Source of the DNA: Mitsuokella jalaludinii DSM 13811
GTDB lineage: Bacteria > Bacillota > Negativicutes > Selenomonadales > Selenomonadaceae
NCBI RefSeq assembly: GCF_000702905.1
Contig: NZ_JNKR01000002.1
Location: 177,695-241,694 of the forward strand
DNA: 64,000 bases
Reading direction: 5' to 3'
Both the position numbers and the translations under genes were made by a program. The notes beneath the pieces were generated by a model. It searched no databases. It saw only the letters and a program-made list of their open reading frames with translations, and was not told the origin of the DNA. Shown one piece after another: positions 18,895 through 27,300 of the stretch. The number at the start of each line of letters is the position of its first letter. Position 1 is the stretch's first letter.

Positions 18895-19952
18895 ATACCG
18901 CTATCGAAAAGGCCCGCGCCATCATCACGGGGTATCGCGGGCCGAAAATCCGCATCATGGAGGTCTGCGGCACTCACACGCACGAGATCTTCCGCCTCGG
19001 CATCCGCAGCCTGCTGCCCGAGAATGTCGAGCTCATCTCGGGGCCGGGCTGTCCCGTCTGCGTGACGCCCGTCTCCTACATCGATGAGGCAATTTTCCTT
19101 GCTGAAGAGCGCCATGCCACCATCTGCACCTTCGGCGACCTCGTGCGCGTGCCGGGCACGGCTGGCAGTCTCGCCGAGGCGCGCAGCCGCGGCGCCCGCA
19201 TCCAGGTCGTCTACACGCCGCTCGACGCGGTCACCTACGCAGAGGAGCATCCCCGAGAGGAAGTCGTCTTTCTCTCCGTCGGCTTCGAGACGACGACGCC
19301 TTCCGCCTGCCTGGCACTCAAGCGGGCCGAAGCACAGGACATCGCGAACTTCTCGCTGCTGACGGCCAACAAGACCATGCCGGCTGCCTACGAGGCGATG
19401 GCCAGCCACACGGATGCCTACCTCTATCCCGGCCATGTCTGTGCCATCACAGGCACAAGCCTGCCAGAGTCCCTGACGCAGCAGGGCATCTCGGGCGCCG
19501 TGGCCGGCTTTACGGCCAGCGAGCTCCTGACGGCACTGGCCGTCATCCTCGAGAAATCGCGAAGCGGCGAGCCGTTCTTCGTCAACGCCTACCCGCGCGT
19601 CGTGCGCCCCGCGGGCAACCCGGCTGCCCGTGCACTCGTCGAAACGTACATGGAGCCGTGCGATGCGATCTGGCGCGGCCTCGGCACCTTAAAGGCGAGC
19701 GGCCTGAAGATACGCTCCGCCTTCGCGCCGCGCGATGCCAGGGTGCGGTTTTCCCTGCCGTCGATGAGCGGGCGGGAAAATCCCGCCTGTCACTGCGGTG
19801 CCATCCTGCAGGGGCTCGAACGGCCGGTGGACTGCCCGCTCTACGGCAGGGCCTGCACTCCGGACCACCCCATCGGCGCCTGCATGGTCTCGCGCGAAGG
19901 TGCCTGCTCGGCCTACTATCTCTACGGAGGACTTGGGAGGAATTTTGCATGA
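18891..19952 (+). CDS. hypD: Hydrogenase maturation protein HypD
   Basis: 4Fe-4S scaffold protein (353 residues) on which, with HypC, the Fe(CN)2CO group is assembled. Conserved motifs include EVCGTHTHEIFR, SGPGCPVCVTP, GFETTTPS and YPGHVCAITG, and a C-terminal cysteine set HCGAILQG...CPLYGRAC...GACMVSREGACSAYY that binds the iron-sulfur cluster. It overlaps hypC and hypE by 4 bases each, an arrangement that suggests equimolar production of the C-D-E complex. Confidence 0.97.
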   Translation: MNTAIEKARAIITGYRGPKIRIMEVCGTHTHEIFRLGIRSLLPENVELISGPGCPVCVTPVSYIDEAIFLAEERHATICTFGDLVRVPGTAGSLAEARSRGARIQVVYTPLDAVTYAEEHPREEVVFLSVGFETTTPSACLALKRAEAQDIANFSLLTANKTMPAAYEAMASHTDAYLYPGHVCAITGTSLPESLTQQGISGAVAGFTASELLTALAVILEKSRSGEPFFVNAYPRVVRPAGNPAARALVETYMEPCDAIWRGLGTLKASGLKIRSAFAPRDARVRFSLPSMSGRENPACHCGAILQGLERPVDCPLYGRACTPDHPIGACMVSREGACSAYYLYGGLGRNFA

Positions 19953-20998
19953 CAACAGACGATATGCACAGCGACAGGGATGCCTGCATCACGCTGGCTC
20001 ACGGTGCCGGCGGCCGCCAGACGGCAGCGCTCATCGCGCGCGTCTTTGCGCGCCACTTCCAGAACCCCGACTTCACCGCCGACGATGCGGCCATCCTGCC
20101 CGTCGGTTCCTTTGCCGCGGGCAGGGCCGCCTTCACGACGGACGGCTTCATCGTCTCGCCCTGGCAGTTCCCCGGCGGCAACATCGGCAAGCTCAGCATC
20201 TGCGGCACGGTCAACGATCTCGCCTGCATGGGCGCTGTGCCGCGCTATCTCTCCTGCGCCTTCCAGATTGAGGAGGGCTTTCCGCTGCAGGATCTCGAGG
20301 CCATCGCGGCCGCCATGGCCAAGACAGCTAAGACGGCCGGCGTCCGCATCGTCGCGGGCGACACGAAAGTCGCCGGGCGCGGCCAGGTCGACAAGGTCTT
20401 CATCACGACGACGGGCATCGGCGAGTGCATGGAGGGCGCTCATCCCTCCGGTTCGCGCGCCGAAGCGGGCGATGCCATCATCGTCACGGGCGACATCGGC
20501 CGCCATGGGGCCGCCATTCTCGTCGCGCGCCGCGACTTCGCCATCGACGCCGCCATCACGAGCGACTGCGCGCCGCTCGCCGCTGCCGTCAAGGCCATGT
20601 TCGACGCGATCCCCGACCGGGCGGCCATCCACACGATACGCGATGCCACGCGCGGCGGTGTCGGCACCGTCCTGCACGAGATTGCCGCCGAGAGCCAGGT
20701 CGGCATCGAACTGAATACCCCAGCCATCCCAGTCGCGCCCGAAGTGCGCGGCGTCTGCGGCCTGCTCGGCCTCGAGCCGCTCTACCTCGCCTGCGAGGGA
20801 CGCCTCGTCATCTTCGCGCCACAGGCCATCGCGCCGACGCTCGTCGAAGTCCTCCGCACCCTGCCCGACTCGCGCCAGGCCGCCGTCATCGGCAGAGTCA
20901 CGCCGGATTTCTCGGGCCGGGTCGTCCTGAACACCGAGATCGGCACGAAGCCCCTGCTGCCCGAGCCGTCGGGCGAACTCCTGCCGCGCATCTGCTGA
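19949..20998 (+). CDS. hypE: Carbamoyl dehydratase HypE
   Basis: ATP-dependent dehydratase (349 residues) that converts the carbamoyl group on its C-terminal cysteine into a thiocyanate and donates cyanide to the HypC-HypD iron. N-terminal TLAHGAGGRQTAALI, the PurM-like core with DDAAILPVG and IVAGDTKVAGRG, and the C-terminal LLPRIC with the acceptor cysteine as last residue. The start at 19949 follows GGGAGG and overlaps the hypD stop; the same frame stays open upstream but that is antisense-free readthrough inside hypD. Last of the four hyp genes; hypA and hypB are not in the window. Confidence 0.97.
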   Translation: MTTDDMHSDRDACITLAHGAGGRQTAALIARVFARHFQNPDFTADDAAILPVGSFAAGRAAFTTDGFIVSPWQFPGGNIGKLSICGTVNDLACMGAVPRYLSCAFQIEEGFPLQDLEAIAAAMAKTAKTAGVRIVAGDTKVAGRGQVDKVFITTTGIGECMEGAHPSGSRAEAGDAIIVTGDIGRHGAAILVARRDFAIDAAITSDCAPLAAAVKAMFDAIPDRAAIHTIRDATRGGVGTVLHEIAAESQVGIELNTPAIPVAPEVRGVCGLLGLEPLYLACEGRLVIFAPQAIAPTLVEVLRTLPDSRQAAVIGRVTPDFSGRVVLNTEIGTKPLLPEPSGELLPRIC

Positions 20999-21038
20999 TG
21001 GATTCCCTGATACTTGCTGACAGATTGAGGTGACCTCC

Positions 21039-22385
21039 ATGCTCAAACGGATTTCCCCCCTGCCCGGCCCTTTGCCCGAAAGCGCGGTCTGCGTGCCGAT
21101 TGGCAGGGCCGGCTTCCCCGCGCCTTTCCCGCACGGGCTCGAGTACTCGCCGCCCTGCCGCGGCACCTGGAACATCGTCCACACCGGTATGCTCATCCCC
21201 GAAGCCCACCAGATCTTCATCTGCGCCGCAGGCTGCCTGCGCGGCGTCGTCCTGACGGCTGCCGAGATGGGTCTTATGGAGCGATTCTCGTCGATTGAAT
21301 TGCGCGAATCCGACCTCACGGGCCGCGACAACGAGCAGCTCATCCTCGCAGGCGTCGCAGACATCCTCGCACACCTGCCCGAAAAGCCGCGCGCCGTGCT
21401 GCTCTTCCCCGCCTGCGTCCACCACTTCCTCGGCTGCAACCTGCGCTACGTCTACCGCGAACTCCGCCGGCGCCATCCGGGCATCGACTTCGCCGAATGC
21501 TTCATGGACCCCATCCGCCAGACACGCCACCTGACCCCCGAGGAGCGCCTGCGCCGCGCGATCGGCCGCCTGCTGCCAGAGCTTCCGAAAAAGAAGCAGG
21601 CCTCCTTCTTCGGAAACAACCTCAGGGCACCCGCCGAACACGATGCCACCCGCCTGCTGCGCGAGAACGGCTGGGCCGTGCGCGATATGGCGGACTGCGC
21701 GAGTTACGACGAGTTCCGGGAGCTCGGCGCCTCCTCGCTCCAGCTCTACACGAACCCCTTCAGCCTGCCCGCCGTGCGCGACCTCAGGGAACGGCTGCAG
21801 CAGGACTACTTCTACCTGCCGCAGGTCTGGGACGAAGATGCGATCGAACGGCTCTTGATGCAGCTTGCCGAGCGCCTCGGCGCCAAGGCCCCCGACTGCA
21901 CAGAAGCACGCCAGAGGGCCGAGCAGGCGCTAGGCGAGGCACAAGACCTCATCGGCCAGACGCCGATCGCCATCGACCTGACGTTCACCTTCCGCCCGCT
22001 CTCGCTCGCCTGCCTGCTGTTGCGCCACGGCTTCCATGTCACCAAGATCTACGCCGACGCCATCAGCCCCGAAGAAGAAGCTGACTTCCGCGATCTGCAG
22101 GAACATCACGATGATATCGAGCTCTGGCCGACAAAGGCACCGCTGCTGCGCGAGCTGTCGCGCCCCGTGCATGCAGAGGGAGCACCGGCCTGCCTGTCCC
22201 TCGGGCAGAAAGCCGCCTTCTTCCAGAACACGCCGCATTTCGTCAACATGGTCGAGGGCGGCGGCCGCTGGGGCTTCTCTGCCATCGAGGCACTGGCCCA
22301 TGATATGATCGCCGCCTACCGTACACCCAAGGACATCGAGGCAAATGTCCGGCGCAAGGGATTAGGAGGCCCTTCCCTGCTATGA
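21039..22385 (+). CDS. Second NifD-like nitrogenase component 1 protein
   Basis: 448 residues, component 1 type oxidoreductase. Visible features are HQIFICAAGCLRGV (C62, C66), the SSIELRESDLTG strand and FPACVHHFLGCN (C126, C133), laid out like the cysteine-bearing N-terminal domain of NifD/NifE-type subunits, then Rossmann-like domains (IAIDLTFTFRPLSLACLL; HFVNMVEGGGRWGF). It is the unfused counterpart of domain 1 of the protein at 13789 but with different cysteine spacing. Start chosen at ATG 21039 with TGAGGTG upstream; GTG 21030 is an alternative. Ends in an ATGA overlap with the next gene. It could be a second enzyme or a NifE-like scaffold half; that is inference. Confidence 0.8.
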   Translation: MLKRISPLPGPLPESAVCVPIGRAGFPAPFPHGLEYSPPCRGTWNIVHTGMLIPEAHQIFICAAGCLRGVVLTAAEMGLMERFSSIELRESDLTGRDNEQLILAGVADILAHLPEKPRAVLLFPACVHHFLGCNLRYVYRELRRRHPGIDFAECFMDPIRQTRHLTPEERLRRAIGRLLPELPKKKQASFFGNNLRAPAEHDATRLLRENGWAVRDMADCASYDEFRELGASSLQLYTNPFSLPAVRDLRERLQQDYFYLPQVWDEDAIERLLMQLAERLGAKAPDCTEARQRAEQALGEAQDLIGQTPIAIDLTFTFRPLSLACLLLRHGFHVTKIYADAISPEEEADFRDLQEHHDDIELWPTKAPLLRELSRPVHAEGAPACLSLGQKAAFFQNTPHFVNMVEGGGRWGFSAIEALAHDMIAAYRTPKDIEANVRRKGLGGPSLL

Positions 22386-23581
22386 AACACGTTTCCCGCA
22401 TCCTCTCGACATACTCTGCAGACACCTTCGGCGTCTGCTCCGCCCTCTACGAGCTCGGCGGCATGATCGTCATCCACGACCCTTCGGGCTGCAACTCGAC
22501 GTACACGACACACGACGAGCCGCGCTGGTTCGCAGAGCCGAGCCAGATCTTCGTCTCTGCCCTGACGGAGCAGGACGCCATCCTCGGCAATGACAGCAGG
22601 CTTATCACCGACATCACGGCCGCTGCCAAAGAGCTGCAGCCACGCTTTATCTGCCTGATTCCCTCGCAGATTGCCCACATGATTGCCACCGACTGCCGCG
22701 CCATCTGCCGCATCCTCGAGAAGAAGACCGGCATCCCCGCCTTCACGCTGCCGACGAACAGCATGCACTACTACGAGCGCGGCATCTTCTTCGCCCTGCA
22801 GAAGCTCGCAGAGATTACCTGCCAAGCCTTGCCGGAATCGGCTGCCCCCACGCACCTTCCAGAGGCCAAATGGCTCAGCGAAGAAGAGCTCCACAAGCTC
22901 CGCCAGAAGAAAGGCAAGGCCCTGCGCGTCAACGTGCTCGGCGCCACACCGCTCGACTTTGCCATGAATGGCAGCATCGATTCCATGCGCCACTGGCTCG
23001 AAGCGCGCGGCTGTCATCTCGCAAGCTGCTGGGCCATGGGCTCCGACCTCGACACCATCCTCGCCTCGCATGAGGCCGACCTCGACCTCGTCCTGAGCTA
23101 TGGCGGACTCGGCGCCGCGCGCGTCCTGCGCGAGCGCGCCGGCATCCCCTACCGCATCGGCATTCCTTTCCCGCACTGCGCCTCAGCCAGAGGCGATGCG
23201 GCCTGCCCACCGGAAGGGCCCGCCTATATCATCGGCGAGACCGTCTTTGCCGAGTCACTATCGCGCGCCCTGGAAGCAGCTATCGGACTGCCCTTCACCG
23301 CCATTGTGCCAATGGAGACGGATGATGAACTGCTGCTGCCCGGCACTCTCTGCCTGACCGACGAAGACGAGCTCTCCCCCGTCCTGCGCGAGGCCGCGCT
23401 GATCATCGCCGACCCGCTCTACCAGCCCATCTGCCCCGCAGGCGCAGCTTTCCTCTCTCTGCCACATATCGCCTTCTCGGGACGCCTCTACGAGGAACAC
23501 ATCCCCAACCTTATCGAAGCAGACTGTTTCGCGGATTTCACCAAAAAAATCCTGGGCAAATTCCAGCAGAATCGAGTATAA
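22382..23581 (+). CDS. Second NifK-like nitrogenase component 1 protein
   Basis: 399 residues. N-terminal ALYELGGMIVIHDPSGCN and THDEPRWF, then LTEQDAILGND and IATDCRAICRILEKKTGIPA. These align residue by residue with domain 2 of the fused protein (LGGMTVIVDAGGC, GFDEPRWQ, DMDAIMGRD, IATDFRALCRMIEKNTSLPA), so the operon holds two K-like paralogues. Candidate cluster cysteines are C19 and C37. No NifK-like N-terminal extension is present. Translationally coupled to the D-like gene before it; the pair probably forms a heteromer analogous to NifDK or NifEN. The specific reaction is unknown. Confidence 0.82.
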   Translation: MKHVSRILSTYSADTFGVCSALYELGGMIVIHDPSGCNSTYTTHDEPRWFAEPSQIFVSALTEQDAILGNDSRLITDITAAAKELQPRFICLIPSQIAHMIATDCRAICRILEKKTGIPAFTLPTNSMHYYERGIFFALQKLAEITCQALPESAAPTHLPEAKWLSEEELHKLRQKKGKALRVNVLGATPLDFAMNGSIDSMRHWLEARGCHLASCWAMGSDLDTILASHEADLDLVLSYGGLGAARVLRERAGIPYRIGIPFPHCASARGDAACPPEGPAYIIGETVFAESLSRALEAAIGLPFTAIVPMETDDELLLPGTLCLTDEDELSPVLREAALIIADPLYQPICPAGAAFLSLPHIAFSGRLYEEHIPNLIEADCFADFTKKILGKFQQNRV

Positions 23582-23629
23582 TAGAGAGTACATTAACCGA
23601 AACTATTTCTCATTTTCAAAGGAGTTCCC

Positions 23630-23911
23630 ATGATATTGACCATCGCCCACACCTTCGCCTACGCGCTCATCCAGACCTTCGGCGTCTCGATCTTCACACT
23701 CGCCCTGCAACGCCTCGGACGACTCAAGCGCCTCTACCGCCTCAAGGCATTCTTCTTCCTGCTGCTCATGAACGCCGCCGGCACCATGACGTACGGCGAA
23801 GCCGCCTGGCAGCGCGTCACCACGCCCATCGCCGCCGCCCTCTTCCTCATCGGCATGGCCTTCTTCTTCGCCAGCCACCTCTACCTCGGCTGGAAGCGCC
23901 TCAGGAAATGA
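23630..23911 (+). CDS. Small hydrophobic membrane protein, unknown
   Basis: 93 residues with about three hydrophobic segments (TIAHTFAYALIQTFGVSIF; KAFFFLLLMNAAGTM; PIAAALFLIGMAFFFASHLYLGW) and basic ends. AAAGGAG lies 8 bases upstream of the ATG. It begins 48 bases after the last nitrogenase-like gene; a TATAAT at 23577-23582 overlapping that stop codon may give it its own promoter, although the -35 is weak. I do not recognise a family. It may simply be the tail of the operon. Confidence 0.6.
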   Translation: MILTIAHTFAYALIQTFGVSIFTLALQRLGRLKRLYRLKAFFFLLLMNAAGTMTYGEAAWQRVTTPIAAALFLIGMAFFFASHLYLGWKRLRK

Positions 23912-24052
23912 TTTCTATAGTTTAGCTTCATAGTAAAATACTATTTACCATAAAAAGGAAGTATTTCACAGATCCCGAAATCCATGTCATAATGTACGTA
24001 AATAGAGTTTGTTGATATTCATAAACAATGATAATAAAAGGGAGCGATACTT

Positions 24053-24223
24053 ATGATGGATCTCTGGTTCAATCACGTGAAGAGCTATACGCAGGATATC
24101 CTGGCGGAGAATGCGGACAATCTGAAGCAGTTCGAAATTCGTCCTGGTGTCTACTCCAACGTAGATCCTGCTGACCTGCGCGATGTAAAGGCGGCAGATT
24201 TCGACTTGCTCGACAAGAACTGA
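24053..24223 (+). CDS. Small protein of 56 residues, unknown
   Basis: Reads MMDLWFNHVKSYTQDILAEN and ends in ADFDLLDKN; soluble, acidic, with one likely amphipathic helix. Support for coding: AAAGGGAG 8 bases before tandem ATGs (24053 and 24056), a plausible promoter upstream (TTTCAC, 18-bp spacer, CATAAT near 23992), and a strong terminator 30 bases after the stop. The surroundings are AT-rich compared with the flanking genes. No family recognised. Confidence 0.6.
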   Translation: MMDLWFNHVKSYTQDILAENADNLKQFEIRPGVYSNVDPADLRDVKAADFDLLDKN

Positions 24224-24252
24224 CCGACAAGCATCGATAGACAAGCGACGAC

Positions 24253-24296
24253 AAAAAGCGGACCACATGCTCGATTGAGTATGTGGTCCGCTTTTT
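24253..24296. terminator. Bidirectional terminator between the small gene and polC
   Basis: Perfect 16-bp stem AAAAAGCGGACCACAT / ATGTGGTCCGCTTTTT with a 12-nt loop. T-runs are formed on both strands, so it serves the plus-strand small gene and the minus-strand polC. Confidence 0.95.
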
Positions 24297-24308
24297 GCTG
24301 TGCCTGCA

Positions 24309-27300
24309 TCAGCTGAACAGCGCGATCTGGTCGCTCTCGCTCATGCCGTCGAGGCAGCCGTGGCTGCGCAGGATCTCGATATTTGTCTTGGAGATGCCCG
24401 AGCGGCGGCGCAGGTCTTCGATAGAGGTGAAGGAACCGTCCTTGCGCGCCTCGACGATGCCCTGGGCGGCCTTCTGGCCCATGCCGGCGAGAGCCGCAAT
24501 CGGCGGCAAGAGTGCGTTGCCGTCAATGATGAACTTGTCGGCGCCGGAGCGGTAGAGGTCGACGCGCTCACAGGAGTAGCCGCGCAGGTACATCTCCCAG
24601 GCGAGCTGGAGGACGATGAGCGTGGCGTTCTGCTTGGCGTCGAGCTTCTTCTCCTTGCCCATGGCCTCGAGCTCCTTGATCTGCTGGCCGACGTAGTCCT
24701 TGCCGCGCGCGACGACATTGGCGTCGAATTCGGCCGCGCGGATGGAGAAGTATGCCGCATAGTAGGCGAGCGGGTAATGGACTTTGCAGTAGGCAATGCG
24801 GTAGGCCATCATGACGTAAGCCGTCGCATGGGCGCGCGGGAAGAGGTACTTGATCTTCTGGCACGACTCAATGAACCACTCGGGGATGCCGCCCTTCCTG
24901 AGGATCTCGACGACATCCTCCGCGATGCCCTTGCCCTTGCGGACTTTCTCCATCGTCTTGAAGGAAAGCAATGGGTCGATGCCGTTGTGGATGAGGTACA
25001 TCATGATGTCGTCGCGCGCAGAGATGGCGTTCTTGATCGTGCACTGGCCGCTCCTGATGAGGTCCTGTGCATTGCCGAGCCAGACGTCCGTGCCGTGCGA
25101 GAAGCCCGAGATGCGCACGAGGTCCGAGAAGACATCGGGCTGTGTGTCGTCGATCATCTGGCGCGTGAACGGCGTGCGGAACTCAGGGATGCCGAAGGTG
25201 CCGCTCGTCGCGCCGAGTTCCTCCGGCGTGACGCCGAGGGCCGTCGTCGAGTTGAAGATGGACATTGTGGCCTCATCGTCGAACGGGATGGTCTTCGGGT
25301 CGCGGTGCGTGAGGTCTTCGAGCATCTTGATGACGGTCGGATCATCGTGGCCGAGGATGTCGAGCTTGACGAGACGGCTGCTGATCGAGTGGTAATCGAA
25401 ATGCGTCGTGATCGTGCCGCAGTTCATGTCGTTGGCCGGATGCTGGATTGGCGTGAAGAAGTGGACGTCCATGTTGCGCGGCACGACCATGATGCCGGCC
25501 GGATGCTGACCCGTCGTCGACTTGACGCCCATGCAGCCATGGGCCATCTTGTCGATGTAAGAGATGTGCTTCTTGACGCCCTTCTCCTCGTAGAATTTCT
25601 TGACGTAGCCGAAGGCCGTCTTGTCGGCGACGGTCTGGATGGAGCCAGCGCGGTAGACGTTGTCCTTGCCGAAGAGGATCTCTGTGTACTTGTGGGCAAC
25701 GGGCTGATAGGCACCGGAGAAGTTCAGGTCGATGTCCGGGACCTTGTCGCCGTCGAAGCCGAGGAATACGGCGAACGGGATGTCGTGGCCGTCCTTGATG
25801 AGCGGCGTGCCGCAGACCGGGCAAACCTTGTCCGGCAGGTCGTAGCCGCAGCCGTAGGAGCCGTCGGTGATGAACTTGCTGTACTGGCAGTGCGGGCAGC
25901 GCCAGTGCGGCGGCAGCGGGTTGACCTCGGTGATGCCCGTCATCGTGGCGATGAAGGACGAGCCGACGGAGCCGCGCGAGCCGACGAGGTAGCCATCGTC
26001 GTTCGACTTCTTGACGAGGCGCTGCGCGATGAGGTAGAGCACCGAGAAGCCGTGGCCGATGATGGGCTTGAGCTCCTGCTTGAGGCGGTCCTCGACGATT
26101 TTCGGCAGATTCTCGCCGTAGAGCTCGCGCGCCTTCTTGTAGGACATCTCGCGGATTTCCTCGTCAGCGCCCGGGATCTGCGGCGAGTAGAGATCATCCG
26201 GGATCGGCTTGAAGCGCTCGATCTGATCGGCGATCTTGCGCGGATTCGTCACGACAGCTTCATAGGCCGCTTCCTCGCCGAGGTATGAGAACTCCTGGAG
26301 CATCTCATCCGTCGTGCGCAGGTAGAGTGGCGGCTGCAGCTCGGCATCGTCAAAGCCCTTGCCCTTCATGAGGATGGCGCGGTAGATGCTGTCCTCGGGG
26401 TTGAGAAAGTGGACATCGCACGTCGCAACTAGCGGCTTGCCGAGCTTCCCCGCAATCTCGGCGACCTTGAGATTGATCTGGATGAGATCGTCGTCCGTCT
26501 GGATTGCGGGGTACTTGTCGCTGCGCTTGAGGAAGTCGTTGTTGTGGATGGGCTGGATCTCGAGGTAATCGTAGAATGAGGCGATCTCCATGAGCTCCTC
26601 ATCCGTGCGCTGCTCCTCGATGGCGCGGATGAGCTCGCCGGCCTCGCAGGCGGAGCCGATGAGCAGGCCGTTCCTGTACTCCTCGATGATGTGCTTCGGC
26701 AGGCGCGGCTGGCGGTGGAAGTAGCGCAGATGCGCGAGTGAGACGAGCTGGTAGAGATTGCGCAAGCCGTTGGGATTCTTCGCGAGCATGATGATGTGGT
26801 TCGCACGCTTCTGCAAATGGTCCTGCTGCACGAGATAGCCCTCCATGCCGTAGATGACCTTGAGGTCGCTCTTGCAGCTGCTCAGGGCCTTGGCGGCATC
26901 CGGGAATGCCTGCACGACGCCGTGGTCCGTGACCGCGACGGCGGGCCAGCCCCAGCGGTCGGCCGTCTTGATGAGGTCCTTGACGGAGACGACGGCGTCC
27001 ATGCTGCTCATCGTCGTGTGCGCGTGGAGCTCGACGCGCTTGACCTCGGCGTGGTCCTCGCGGCTCTTCTTCTCCTTCTTGGCGAGGCTGTTGACGAAAA
27101 GCACGTACTCGTTCATGAAAGTGTCGAAGCGCACGGAGCCCTGCACGCGCACGGCCATGCCTTCCTTGAGTGCGGCCATGACCTCGTCGCAGTCGGGCTC
27201 CGGTTCGCCGCTCTTGCGGCGGCGCCCCTTCGTGAAGAACTTCTTGCAGGCGATGCCGTCGGTATCGTCGGAGATGCAGAAGGTCAGAAGCTTCGTGCCC

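Noticed and set aside
19658..19948. Extended N-terminus of HypE
   Set aside because: This part overlaps hypD in another frame and lacks HypE similarity; the start at 19949 has GGGAGG and an ATGA overlap.
12988..23581. True nitrogen-fixation gene cluster
   Set aside because: No nifB, no full-length NifH C-terminus, non-canonical cysteine spacing in the component 1 proteins, and hyp genes inserted; at best nitrogenase-like.
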